This document shows positions 26,215-33,794 of a DNA stretch of 50,132 nucleotides, one piece after another. The stretch is from Nitriliruptorales bacterium (GTDB lineage Bacteria > Actinomycetota > Nitriliruptoria > Nitriliruptorales > Nitriliruptoraceae): NCBI GenBank assembly GCA_024637135.1, contig JAGXFT010000085.1, forward strand, positions 1 to 50,132, given 5' to 3'. How positions within the stretch are numbered: position 1 is the first letter of the stretch; the number at the start of each line of letters is the position of its first letter. The notes below the pieces were generated by a model. The model made no database searches, was not told where the DNA came from, and was given only the letters and a program-made list of their open reading frames with translations. The position numbers and the translations under genes were made by a program.

Positions 26215-26646
26215 ATGGGACAGAAGGTCAGCGACTCGGTCCACATCGACGCCAGCCACGACGAGGTCCTGGCCGTCATCCTCGACCTCGAGGCCTACCC
26301 CGAGTGGTCCGACGACGTGAAGTCGGTCGAGGTGCTGGAGACCGACGACCAGGGTCGTCCCCACCTGGCTCGCTTCGACGTGGACGCGCGCGTCGCCCAG
26401 GTCGACTACGTGCTGCTCTACGACTACGACGCCGACCCCGACGTCGCGTGGGGACTGCACTCGGGCGAGATGCTCACCCAGCTCGACGGGGCCTACGTGC
26501 TCGCCGAGGAGTCCGGCGGCACCCGCGTGACCTACAGCCTCGACGTCGACATCGCCATGCCGGTGCCCGGCTTCCTCAAGAAGCGCGCCGCGAAGACCAT
26601 CCTCGACACCGGCCTGCGTGGACTCAAGGCCCAGGTCGAGGGCTGA
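26215..26646 (+). CDS. SRPBCC-family (START/polyketide cyclase-like) protein
   Basis: 143 residues. The helix-grip fold is indicated by VSDSVHIDASHDEVLAVILDLEAYPEWSDDVKSVEV at the start and a C-terminal long helix (FLKKRAAKTILDTGLRGLKAQVEG). Such proteins bind hydrophobic ligands in a central cavity; the ligand is not predictable here. The ATG at 26215 fits the domain boundary exactly. A TACGGT at 26166-26171 may be its -10. The next gene begins 31 bp downstream with its own good ribosome binding site. Confidence 0.85.
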   Translation: MGQKVSDSVHIDASHDEVLAVILDLEAYPEWSDDVKSVEVLETDDQGRPHLARFDVDARVAQVDYVLLYDYDADPDVAWGLHSGEMLTQLDGAYVLAEESGGTRVTYSLDVDIAMPVPGFLKKRAAKTILDTGLRGLKAQVEG

Positions 26647-26677
26647 CCGACACCGCCCACTGGGACGGGGAGGTTCG

Positions 26678-27007
26678 ATGATGCGCTCCGACGAGGAAGC
26701 GGCCTACTTCGCCGTCCTGCGGGCTCGCGAGGACCTGACCGACCTCCAACGCTACGACGAGCACCTGCGCGACGAACTGCGCCGACTGGCGCGGTTCACG
26801 GCCGAGACCCGGGCGGCCGCCGAGGACGCCCCACGAGGGCTGCGGCGCCGCCTCCGCCACACTGACGACCCGCTCGGCGACGCCGTGCGGTTGCGCCGCG
26901 AGGCGGCCGCCGACGAGTTGTCCCGCATGGACGACCGGATCGAGGCCGCGCAGGCCTACGTGCTGGAGTGCGAGGCCGAGCGCGAGCGCCGACGCACCTC
27001 GTCCTGA
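26678..27007 (+). CDS. Coiled-coil hypothetical protein
   Basis: 109 residues, no family recognised. Almost wholly helical and highly charged, with heptad-like patterns at 8-45 (AYFAVLRAREDLTDLQ and onward) and 70-105. GGGGAGG lies just upstream of tandem ATG codons at 26678 and 26681. It is followed 54 bp later by the MbcA/ParS-like gene on the same strand, so the pair may form a transcription unit. No toxin motif (RES, PIN, Fic or RelE-like) is visible. Confidence 0.6.
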   Translation: MMRSDEEAAYFAVLRAREDLTDLQRYDEHLRDELRRLARFTAETRAAAEDAPRGLRRRLRHTDDPLGDAVRLRREAAADELSRMDDRIEAAQAYVLECEAERERRRTSS

Positions 27008-27061
27008 CCGAACGGGTCCGGGGTCGGGTCCGACCGGCACCGCACCATCCAGGGAGCACCG

Positions 27062-27337
27062 ATGTACCGGGACGAACCACTCGACGACGAGCAGGAACTG
27101 CGCGACCTGCTGGGCGATGACCAGGTCGACCAGGTCGTCGACGACGTGACCGCCCTCGAGACGGCACTGGACGTCCTGCGGCTGCTCCAGGGCTGGGTCG
27201 ACGACGGGCGCGCGGCTCGGTGGTTGACGACGTCGGCTCGACGCCTCGATGGCCAGACCCCCATCGAGGCCCTGGCGGCCGGCGACACCGATGACGTGGT
27301 CGACGCCTGCCGGGGCTACATCGCCGCCCAGGGGTAG
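27062..27337 (+). CDS. MbcA/ParS/Xre antitoxin-like (DUF2384) domain protein
   Basis: 91 residues. The second half has the pattern of the MbcA/ParS toxin-binding domain: LDVLRLLQGWVDDGRAARWL, then LDGQTPIEALAAGDTDDVVDAC. The first 30 residues are acidic and lack the Xre helix-turn-helix. Members of this family usually pair with a RES-domain NAD-degrading toxin, but no RES gene lies next to it. The upstream coiled-coil gene is the only close neighbour. It may be an orphan or have a different partner. The ATG at 27062 follows GGGAG by a normal spacing. Confidence 0.6.
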   Translation: MYRDEPLDDEQELRDLLGDDQVDQVVDDVTALETALDVLRLLQGWVDDGRAARWLTTSARRLDGQTPIEALAAGDTDDVVDACRGYIAAQG

Positions 27338-27400
27338 CCGATCGGCACGCCTGCATGCACATGACGGCCTGACGGGTGATCCGGGGCCTGGTGGGTGCGC

Positions 27401-27406
27401 TAGAAT
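27401..27406 (+). promoter_or_regulatory. -10 element of the cold-shock gene
   Basis: TAGAAT stands 77 bp upstream of the cold-shock ATG. No clear -35 is seen 17 bp upstream (GATCCG). The resulting leader of about 70 nt is typical in length for cold-shock mRNAs, though I see no cold-box motif. Confidence 0.45.
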
Positions 27407-27483
27407 GGTCGTTCGCCGTGCTGGCCCGGCCGGACGGCAAACCTCGATCTCCACACGTCGCCACATCTGGAACGGATCCACCC

Positions 27484-27786
27484 ATGCCCACCGCCCGCGT
27501 CAAGGTCTTCCACGCCGATCGCGACTTCGGATTCCTCACCGCCGAGGACGGTGAAGAGGTCTACGTGCACCTCGGTGACGTCGCCGGGTCGGGCCTGCGC
27601 TCGGGTGACGAGGTCACCTACGAGATGGGCGAGGGCGACGACGGCGCCAAGGCCATCGACGTCGAGGTCGTGCGCGCCGCACCGGAGGACAACCCGGTCG
27701 GCCGCACCATCAGCGCCCCGCCCGTCTGGAGCGACCTGCAGGAACGTGACCGCCGACGTCGCCAGAACCGCCGCCGCCGCCGCTGA
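27484..27786 (+). CDS. Cold-shock domain protein with Arg-rich tail
   Basis: 100 residues. The N-terminal 65 residues form a cold-shock OB fold: ARVKVFHADRDFGFLTAEDG contains the RNP1 region and EEVYVHLGDV the RNP2 region, where VYVH replaces the usual VFVH. The C-terminus adds about 30 residues ending in RDRRRRQNRRRRR, a basic tail that would strengthen RNA binding. It is divergent from short CspA proteins, so the symbol is withheld. It ends 82 bp before the chosen clpS start. Single-stranded nucleic-acid chaperone activity is the family expectation. Confidence 0.85.
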   Translation: MPTARVKVFHADRDFGFLTAEDGEEVYVHLGDVAGSGLRSGDEVTYEMGEGDDGAKAIDVEVVRAAPEDNPVGRTISAPPVWSDLQERDRRRRQNRRRRR

Positions 27787-27868
27787 CCGAGCCGTGCCCC
27801 GTCCGACCAGGCACCGTGTCGCGGTCGCCACGGCGCCCGGCTCCATCGTCGCGAGCCGTCACCTCGCG

Positions 27869-28177
27869 GTGACCTCACCGCAGTTGTCGACAGCAGCTCC
27901 GGACGTCGACGAGCGCACCGACACGACCACGATCCACCAGCCCGACCGGCCGTGGGACGTGATCGTCTGGGACGATCCGGTCAACCTGATGTCCTACGTC
28001 GTGTGGGTGTTCATGCGCGTCTTCCAGTTCACGGAACCGGTGGCCCGCAAGCTGATGCTCGAGGTGCACGAACAGGGTCGGTCGCTGGTGGCGTCCGAAC
28101 CACGCGAACGAGCCGAGATGTACCTCCAGCAACTGCACGCACACGGCCTGCACGCCACGATCCAACGGTCGCGCTAG
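27869..28177 (+). CDS. clpS: ATP-dependent Clp protease adaptor ClpS
   Basis: 102 residues from the GTG at 27869. ClpS delivers proteins with destabilising N-terminal residues to the ClpC/ClpP machine. The core has WDVIVWDDPVNLMSYVVWV, with Asp35 and Asp36 in the N-degron pocket, and KLMLEVHEQGRSLVASEPRERAEMY, with His67. The C-terminus is LHAHGLHATIQR. The start is uncertain because the frame is open to a GTG at 27794 and neither has a clear Shine-Dalgarno; 27869 gives the usual family length. DUF2017 follows 34 bp later, a neighbour pair common in actinobacteria. Aat, which makes N-degrons, is encoded 4.7 kb downstream. Confidence 0.92.
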   Translation: MTSPQLSTAAPDVDERTDTTTIHQPDRPWDVIVWDDPVNLMSYVVWVFMRVFQFTEPVARKLMLEVHEQGRSLVASEPRERAEMYLQQLHAHGLHATIQRSR

Positions 28178-28211
28178 CCGACCACGTCCGCCCGACGCGC
28201 CAGGAGTCCTC

Positions 28212-28877
28212 GTGTCCCACCGCCTGGTGTTGCCGGCCGGGACCGTCGCCCTCCTTCGCCACCTTGTCGGCCAACTGGTCACGCTGCACGACCAGGCACC
28301 GGCCGACGACCCCGCCTGGCAGCGCCTGTACCCGTCGACCACGGCCGACCCACGGCTGGACCGTGACCTCCGAGACCTGGTCCACCCGGACCTCGTCGAC
28401 GGGCGACTGGCCGCGTTCGAGGTCGTCGGCGACATCCTGGCCGATGCCGACGGGGAGGGCGTGGACGTCGACCTCGACGACGACCAGGCGGTGGCCCTGT
28501 TGGGCGTCGTCAACGACGTCCGGCTCTCCCTGTCGGCCCGGGTCGACCTGCCCGGGCTGGTGGACGACGACGGCGAGTTGCCGGACGACCTGCCCGAGGA
28601 GACCGTTGCCGTGGTCGAACTGGTGTCGTGGCTCGCCCTGCTGCAGGATCACGTGCTCGCGTCGCTCGCGCCCGAGTCGCTGGACCATCAGCGCGACATG
28701 GTGCGCGCACAGATCGCCGAGGAGGTGCGCAACTCCGCCGCGGACGACGCGTCGGGCGACGCACCGGGCGACAGGGACCCTGACAACCCGCGTGACACCG
28801 ATGCGCCCGGCGGGGGACGCCGCGACACGACCTCGGACGACGACCCCGGCACTGACCCGCCCGAGCCCGACGCCTGA
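28212..28877 (+). CDS. DUF2017-family protein
   Basis: 221 residues. Actinobacterial family that sits directly after clpS (Rv1332 type), function unknown. The helical core (3-175) holds LLRHLVGQLVTLHD, LRDLVHPDLVDGRLAAFEVVGDIL and VNDVRLSLSARVDL. The last 45 residues are a disordered Asp/Pro/Gly tail. The GTG at 28212 follows AGGAG with a usual spacing. Conserved linkage suggests a link with the ClpS-ClpC pathway, but this is inference. Confidence 0.82.
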   Translation: MSHRLVLPAGTVALLRHLVGQLVTLHDQAPADDPAWQRLYPSTTADPRLDRDLRDLVHPDLVDGRLAAFEVVGDILADADGEGVDVDLDDDQAVALLGVVNDVRLSLSARVDLPGLVDDDGELPDDLPEETVAVVELVSWLALLQDHVLASLAPESLDHQRDMVRAQIAEEVRNSAADDASGDAPGDRDPDNPRDTDAPGGGRRDTTSDDDPGTDPPEPDA

Positions 28878-28927
28878 TCGCCCCCCGCGCCCGCACCCGC
28901 CACCAGACCACAGCCCACGGAGTCCGC

Positions 28928-29869
28928 ATGCGTACCGCGATCCTCGCCGACGGCACCGTCACCGTGGGGGACCGCCCCGACCCGGTGCCGGGACCGACCG
29001 ACCTGCTGGTCCGCGTGGCCGGGGCCGGCCTCAACGGGGCCGACCTGCTGCAACGGGCCGGCAACTATCCGGCGCCTCCCGGCGTCCCCGACGACCAGCC
29101 CGGTCTGGAATTCGCCGGCGAGGTCGTCGCCATGGGAGACCGGGTGCACGGCCACGAGGTCGGCGACCGCGTGATGGGGATCGTCCCGGGCGCCGCCCAG
29201 GCCGAACTGGTCGCGACCCCGGCCGACCTCGCCATGGCGGTGCCGGACGACCTCGATGCGGCCGTCGCCGGCGCGGTGCCGGAAGTGCTGGTCACGGCCC
29301 ACGACGCGCTGTTCACGCAGGGCTCGCTGGGACTGGGGGACCGGGTGCTGGTGACCGGTGCTGCCGGCGGGGTCGGCACCGCCGCAGTGCAACTGGCCCA
29401 TGCCGCGGGTGCCACCGTGGTGGCCTCGGCGCGTGGGACCGAGCGGCACGGCGACCTCGCCGGATTGGGTGCGCACGAGGTCGTGACCCCCGACGACCAG
29501 GCCGATGCCGGTCCGTTCGACGTGGTGCTGGAACTGGTCGGCGCGCCCAGCCTCGCCGGCCTGACCCGGTCGTTGGCGACCGGTGCCCGGGTCGTGGTGA
29601 TCGGGGTCGGCGGGGGAGCGCGACTGGAACTGGACCTGCTCCACCTGATGTCGGCCCGGGCACTGGTCCGTGGCTCGACCCTGCGGGCGCGGCCGCTGGC
29701 CGACCGGGTCGCCGCGACCAGGCGGGCCGGGACGGCGTTCGCGGCGTTGTGGTCCCGTGACGCCTGGCACGTGCCGGTGGCGGACCGCCACGACCTCGCC
29801 GACGTCGGCATCGCCTACGACCGGTTCGCGGCTGGCGGCCACCTGGGCAAGCACCTGCTGGTGCCCTGA
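28928..29869 (+). CDS. Zinc-independent MDR NADPH:quinone oxidoreductase
   Basis: 313 residues. Medium-chain dehydrogenase/reductase of the quinone oxidoreductase type: GLNGADLLQRAGNYPAPPGVPD is the QOR signature, and GAAGGVGTAAVQLAHAAGA is the dinucleotide loop in the middle. The cysteine cluster of the structural zinc site is absent. It probably reduces quinones or enones with NADPH. The ATG at 28928 begins the catalytic strand directly. It lies 50 bp after the DUF2017 gene and is convergent with murJ, 49 bp apart. Confidence 0.88.
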   Translation: MRTAILADGTVTVGDRPDPVPGPTDLLVRVAGAGLNGADLLQRAGNYPAPPGVPDDQPGLEFAGEVVAMGDRVHGHEVGDRVMGIVPGAAQAELVATPADLAMAVPDDLDAAVAGAVPEVLVTAHDALFTQGSLGLGDRVLVTGAAGGVGTAAVQLAHAAGATVVASARGTERHGDLAGLGAHEVVTPDDQADAGPFDVVLELVGAPSLAGLTRSLATGARVVVIGVGGGARLELDLLHLMSARALVRGSTLRARPLADRVAATRRAGTAFAALWSRDAWHVPVADRHDLADVGIAYDRFAAGGHLGKHLLVP

Positions 29870-29918
29870 CACCACCAGCCACGCTGGCCCGACGGAGCCG
29901 GGAGCGCAGCGTCGCGCG

Positions 29919-31724
29919 TCAGTTCCGACGACGTACACGCCGGCGCAGGCTCGCACGCCACAGCAGGAGCACCTGTCCGACGCGACCCAGGCGCGGCGCG
30001 ACCGACCCGACCAGGGCGTCCACCTCCTCGACCCGGGTCCGGAACGCCACCGCCACGTAGACGGCGCCGACGACGGCGGTCGCGACCACGCCGGCCACGG
30101 CGATCGGCCACCCCGCCACCATCCGGCGCACCGCGACCCCCGCCAGGACCGCGGCAACGGTCGGCAGGACCAGCCGACCCCGAGCGCGCCCGCCGATGTG
30201 CGGAGCCACGCCCACCCGGTCCACGACCGCACGCCGCAACCGGCGCCATTCGACCCATGCGCCGACGCCGGCCGCGATGGCCAGCCCGACGGCGCCCAGT
30301 CGCAGGGCCTGGCCGACGGCATCGCCACGGAGGGACGCGTCCACGGGTCCGAAGGCGGGCAGGCTTCCCGGATCGATCATCGTCACCGCGCCGTCGACGA
30401 TGCCGAACCGGTCCAGTTGGAGCATCAGGATCGCGCCGACCACGATCGACACGGACACGCGCACCACCGACACGACGGCCGGGGTCCGGGTGTCACCGAT
30501 CCCGTACAGCAGCGACTGCAACAGGCGCGAGGAGGTGGTCGCCACCAGCCCGAGCGAGAACATCGACAGCACCAGCCAGACCGCCAGTTGTTCGTCGCCG
30601 CCGAAGGCACCGGCCCGGAAGAGCAGCCCCACCAGCAGGTCTCCGACGACGACGTAGATGGTCGCGGACCCCACGACCCAGAAGGCCACCCGCGACAACC
30701 CGTGGTCGATGCGTCGGTCGATCGTGTCGACGTCGGTGTGGTCCATGGCCGACAGGTCGGGCAACTCGGCCGCGGCCAGGCTCATCCCGAACAGGCTCAC
30801 GGGCAGCAGGTAGAGCTGCTGGGAGTAGTACAGCAACGAGATCGCTCCGGTCGCCAACAACGACGCCATCAGCACGTCGACGAAGGTGGCCACCTGCACG
30901 ACGCCGCGGCCGGCCACGACCGGACCCGCCGCTCGCAGGACCCGCCGGACACCCGGCAGGGTCCGGTCCAGGCTCGGTCGCAGGCCCGGCTCGAGCCGGA
31001 GCACCGACGGCACCTGCACCAAGACCTGCGCGAGGCCGCCGGCCAGCGTGCCGAACGCGAGTGCCACGGCCAGGCGTTGCAACTGGGACACGCTGGCACC
31101 GTCGACCGACAACGGGGGATCCAGCACGAACCACCCGGCCGCGACCAGGGCGGCGATCTGGACCACGTTCCACAGCACCGGGGCGACGTAGGACAGGAAG
31201 AAGCGGCGATGGGCGTTCAGGACCCCCAGGCACCATGCCGACACGACCAGCAACCCGATGCCCGGGGTCACGATGCGCATCAGGGTCACGGTCAGCTCGC
31301 GCTTGGCGCCGACGAACCCCCACGCGATCAGCGACGTCAGGGGGTCGGCGAACAGGATCGCGACCAACGAGGTCACCCCGGCCGCGACGACCAACAGCCC
31401 CAGCACGGCCCCGGCGACCCGTCCGGCCTCCTCGCGCCGACCCTCCGCCAACAACCGCGCGTGGACGGGGATGAAGGACGCGGAGAGGACGCCCTCGCCG
31501 AGCAGGTTCTGCATCACGTTCGGGATGCGGAAGGCCGCGTTGAAGGCGTCCGCCACGGCCGACGTGCCGAAGAAGGTGCCGAACACCCGCAACCGGACGA
31601 ACCCTATGACGCGCGACGCCAGGATCCCCGCCGCGACGAGGTTGGACCCGTGACGCGCCGACTCGGCACTCGAACCGGAGTTCGTTTCGGGGGTCGTTTC
31701 GGGGGTCGGGGTGGAACTGGTCAC
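29919..31724 (-). CDS. murJ: Lipid II flippase MurJ
   Basis: 601 residues. Integral membrane protein of the MOP superfamily that moves lipid II across the membrane for peptidoglycan synthesis. After a short Thr/Pro-rich N-terminus, NLVAAGILASRVIGFVRLRVFG opens TM1. NVMQNLLGEGVLSASFIPVHARL is the MurJ signature, and about 14 membrane helices follow. The protein ends in WRASLRRRVRRRN. The GTG at 31724 is preceded by GGAG; the frame extends 20 codons further to an ATG at 31784 without family sequence. There is no C-terminal pseudokinase domain such as in mycobacterial MviN. It ends convergently with the quinone reductase gene. Confidence 0.9.
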   Translation of the reverse strand: MTSSTPTPETTPETNSGSSAESARHGSNLVAAGILASRVIGFVRLRVFGTFFGTSAVADAFNAAFRIPNVMQNLLGEGVLSASFIPVHARLLAEGRREEAGRVAGAVLGLLVVAAGVTSLVAILFADPLTSLIAWGFVGAKRELTVTLMRIVTPGIGLLVVSAWCLGVLNAHRRFFLSYVAPVLWNVVQIAALVAAGWFVLDPPLSVDGASVSQLQRLAVALAFGTLAGGLAQVLVQVPSVLRLEPGLRPSLDRTLPGVRRVLRAAGPVVAGRGVVQVATFVDVLMASLLATGAISLLYYSQQLYLLPVSLFGMSLAAAELPDLSAMDHTDVDTIDRRIDHGLSRVAFWVVGSATIYVVVGDLLVGLLFRAGAFGGDEQLAVWLVLSMFSLGLVATTSSRLLQSLLYGIGDTRTPAVVSVVRVSVSIVVGAILMLQLDRFGIVDGAVTMIDPGSLPAFGPVDASLRGDAVGQALRLGAVGLAIAAGVGAWVEWRRLRRAVVDRVGVAPHIGGRARGRLVLPTVAAVLAGVAVRRMVAGWPIAVAGVVATAVVGAVYVAVAFRTRVEEVDALVGSVAPRLGRVGQVLLLWRASLRRRVRRRN

Positions 31725-31803
31725 CTGGGGGTCTCCACGGGCGGCATGCGCCACGCCCGCGGGAAGCGTAGGGCGGCCACCCACCGGCGACGGACCAGCG
31801 GCG

Positions 31804-32673
31804 TCAGTCCGCCCATGCCGGCACGCTGTCCGTGAGGTCGAACTCCAGCCGCTCGAAGGTCTCGACCGCCGAGCGCGGCACCCCGTGGTGGGCGAGGTCG
31901 GCGAGGTCGTCGTCCAGCGGGACGTCCAGGGTCAGGGTCGCCAGGTGGCGGTACAGCAAGGCGTCGTCGCGGTGCGCGGCCAACGTCTCGGCCAGCCGAG
32001 CGGCACCACGGACCGTGACGTCCCAGTCGCCGGGATCTGCGGGGATGTCCTCGAGGTGGCCCCAGCGCGACAACAGGGTTGCAACCGTCTTGGCCCCGAA
32101 GCCCTTCAGCCCGGGGATGCCGTCCGCGGTGTCGCCCACCAGTGCGAGGTAGTCGGGCACGGAGGTCGGGCGGACGCCGAGGCGCTCGATGACCCCGTCC
32201 TCGTCGAATTCGCGGTTGCGCATGCGGTCGACCTGCACGATCCGGTCGCCGCGCACGACCTGGCCGAGGTCCTTGTCGACCGTCATCACCCGGACCTGGT
32301 CGACCTCGTCGACCCACCGCACCGCTCCCGTCCCCAGGGCGTCGTCGGCCTCCCACCGGTCCATCGACCACACGGTGATGCCGAGTGCGGACACGGCCTC
32401 CTCCACCAGGTCGAACTGGTCCAGCAGGGCCTGCTCGACCCCACTGCCGTCCTTGTAGGCCGGGAACTCCTCGTTGCGCCACGACTCGATCGGGTTGTCG
32501 AACGCCACGGCGAGATGCGTGACGGCCTCGTCGGGGTCGCCGAGCAGCGCCAGCATGGACCGCGACAGGCCGACGGTCGCCTTGACGTCGCGACCACCGG
32601 CCTCCCGCGACGGCCCGGGGGAGTAGTGGGCCCGGAACAGTTCGAAGGTCCCGTCGACGAGGTGCAGGCGCAT
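31804..32673 (-). CDS. 5'-3' exonuclease (FEN-like domain)
   Basis: 289 residues. Matches the stand-alone 5'-nuclease domain of DNA polymerase I. The start MRLHLVDGTFELFRAHY gives the first metal Asp, and VAFDNPIESWRNEEFPAYK, DRWEADDALGT and MTVDKDLGQVV carry further acidic ligands. The helix-hairpin-helix LVGDTADGIPGLKGFGAKTVATLL binds duplex DNA. The ATG at 32673 has GGGAG twelve bases upstream, and a TATCGT at 32702-32707 (minus strand) suits a -10. It lies 79 bp upstream of murJ on the same strand. It probably removes flaps or RNA primers. Confidence 0.9.
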   Translation of the reverse strand: MRLHLVDGTFELFRAHYSPGPSREAGGRDVKATVGLSRSMLALLGDPDEAVTHLAVAFDNPIESWRNEEFPAYKDGSGVEQALLDQFDLVEEAVSALGITVWSMDRWEADDALGTGAVRWVDEVDQVRVMTVDKDLGQVVRGDRIVQVDRMRNREFDEDGVIERLGVRPTSVPDYLALVGDTADGIPGLKGFGAKTVATLLSRWGHLEDIPADPGDWDVTVRGAARLAETLAAHRDDALLYRHLATLTLDVPLDDDLADLAHHGVPRSAVETFERLEFDLTDSVPAWAD

Positions 32674-32858
32674 GGGGTGTCTCCCGGTCCGAGGATCCTC
32701 GACGATAGGCGCGACCGCGTCGGGCCGGCGGCAGGCGGGCGTGGGTCGGGGCCGTCGCACCCGGGGTCTGGACGGGTGGAAGGGCCCCGACGACCCGACC
32801 AGGGTGCGCGACGGCTGCCGCTGCCGGCTCACCTACCGGGGCTGTCGCGGTCGCTTGT

Positions 32859-32864
32859 TAGGGT
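32859..32864 (+). promoter_or_regulatory. -10 element of a leaderless-type promoter for aat
   Basis: TAGGGT is followed by six bases (GGTCGC) and the aat ATG at 32871. There is no Shine-Dalgarno between them. The predicted transcription start falls on the A of the start codon. Confidence 0.55.
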
Positions 32865-32870
32865 GGTCGC

Positions 32871-33578
32871 ATGACCGACAACACCTCGCCGCCGCGCACC
32901 CTCGGGCCGTCACGCTGGATCCTGCCGGCGCCGGAGTCGGCGGACGAGCACGGGGTCATCGGGGTCGGCGCCGATCTCGCGCCGGCGACGCTGGTCGAGG
33001 CCTACCGGAACGGGATCTTCCCGTGGCCGCACGACGACCTGCCACTGCCGTGGTTCTCCCCGGACCCACGGGGCGTGCTCGACGTCCACGCCGCGCACGT
33101 CTCCCGTTCGCTGCGGTCGCGACTGCGCCGCAGTGGTTGGACGACCACGGTCGACCACGACTTCGACGGGGTCGTGACCGCCTGTCGGGATCGACCGGGG
33201 GAAGGGACCTGGATCACCACCCAGATGGTGGACGCCTACCGGGACCTGCACGACCTGGGCTGGGCGCACAGCCTGGAGGTGTGGGACGACGATCGCCTGG
33301 TCGGTGGCATCTACGGCCTGCTGGTCGGCGGGGTCTTCACCGGCGAATCGATGTTCCACCGCACGACCGACGCCTCCAAGGTGGCCCTCGTCGACCTGCT
33401 CAACCGGCTGGCCCTGGCCGGGGGCGTCCTGCTGGACGTGCAGTTGACCACTCCCCACCTGCGCTCGATGGGGGCCCGAGACGTGGCCCGCGACTGGTTC
33501 CTGGACCTCCTGATGGCCGTCCGTGACCACGACGTTCGGCTGCGGCTCGATCGGCTCGACGTCGACCGGCTGGCGTGA
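32871..33578 (+). CDS. aat: Leucyl/phenylalanyl-tRNA-protein transferase
   Basis: 235 residues. Transfers Leu or Phe from charged tRNA to the N-terminal Lys or Arg of proteins, creating N-degrons for ClpS. Family blocks are GVIGVGADLAPATLVEAYRNGIFPW, WFSPDPRGVL, the GTWIT loop, and LVGGIYGLLVGGVFTGESMF. The length is normal. It starts at ATG 32871 directly after a -10-like TAGGGT, so the transcript is probably leaderless. It is divergent from the exonuclease gene and followed by ahcY after 216 bp. Confidence 0.94.
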   Translation: MTDNTSPPRTLGPSRWILPAPESADEHGVIGVGADLAPATLVEAYRNGIFPWPHDDLPLPWFSPDPRGVLDVHAAHVSRSLRSRLRRSGWTTTVDHDFDGVVTACRDRPGEGTWITTQMVDAYRDLHDLGWAHSLEVWDDDRLVGGIYGLLVGGVFTGESMFHRTTDASKVALVDLLNRLALAGGVLLDVQLTTPHLRSMGARDVARDWFLDLLMAVRDHDVRLRLDRLDVDRLA

Positions 33579-33766
33579 CCACGGTCCCGACCTGCCGGGA
33601 CATGTGCCCGTGGCGCACGGCGGTGGCCACCCAGCGACGATCTCGCCCGGCATCGCCCGGACGAATGTGGCACCATGGGGGCAGCCCGCCGAGTCCGGCA
33701 CCGGCCACCTCACCTGCCCGACGCGTCGTGACGCCCGTGGGCCCGTCCGGGTCTCGCCGTCCGCGT

Positions 33767-33784
33767 TTGTGGCATGCGACACAA
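33767..33784. repeat. Small inverted repeat before ahcY
   Basis: TTGTG (33767-33771) and CACAA (33780-33784) are reverse complements 8 bases apart, lying 10 bp before the ahcY ATG. It is short and may be chance; sequestration of the ahcY start would be the testable role. Confidence 0.25.
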
Positions 33785-33794
33785 GGTTGCACCG

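Noticed and set aside
26678-27007. Coiled-coil gene as a RES-family or other known toxin partner of the MbcA/ParS-like protein
   Set aside because: The protein lacks the RES fold's Arg/Glu/Ser pattern and is wholly helical; no known toxin motif was found.
33579-33794. SAH or SAM riboswitch in the ahcY leader
   Set aside because: I looked for the conserved riboswitch cores and found only a 5-bp inverted repeat next to the start codon; no multi-helix fold is evident.
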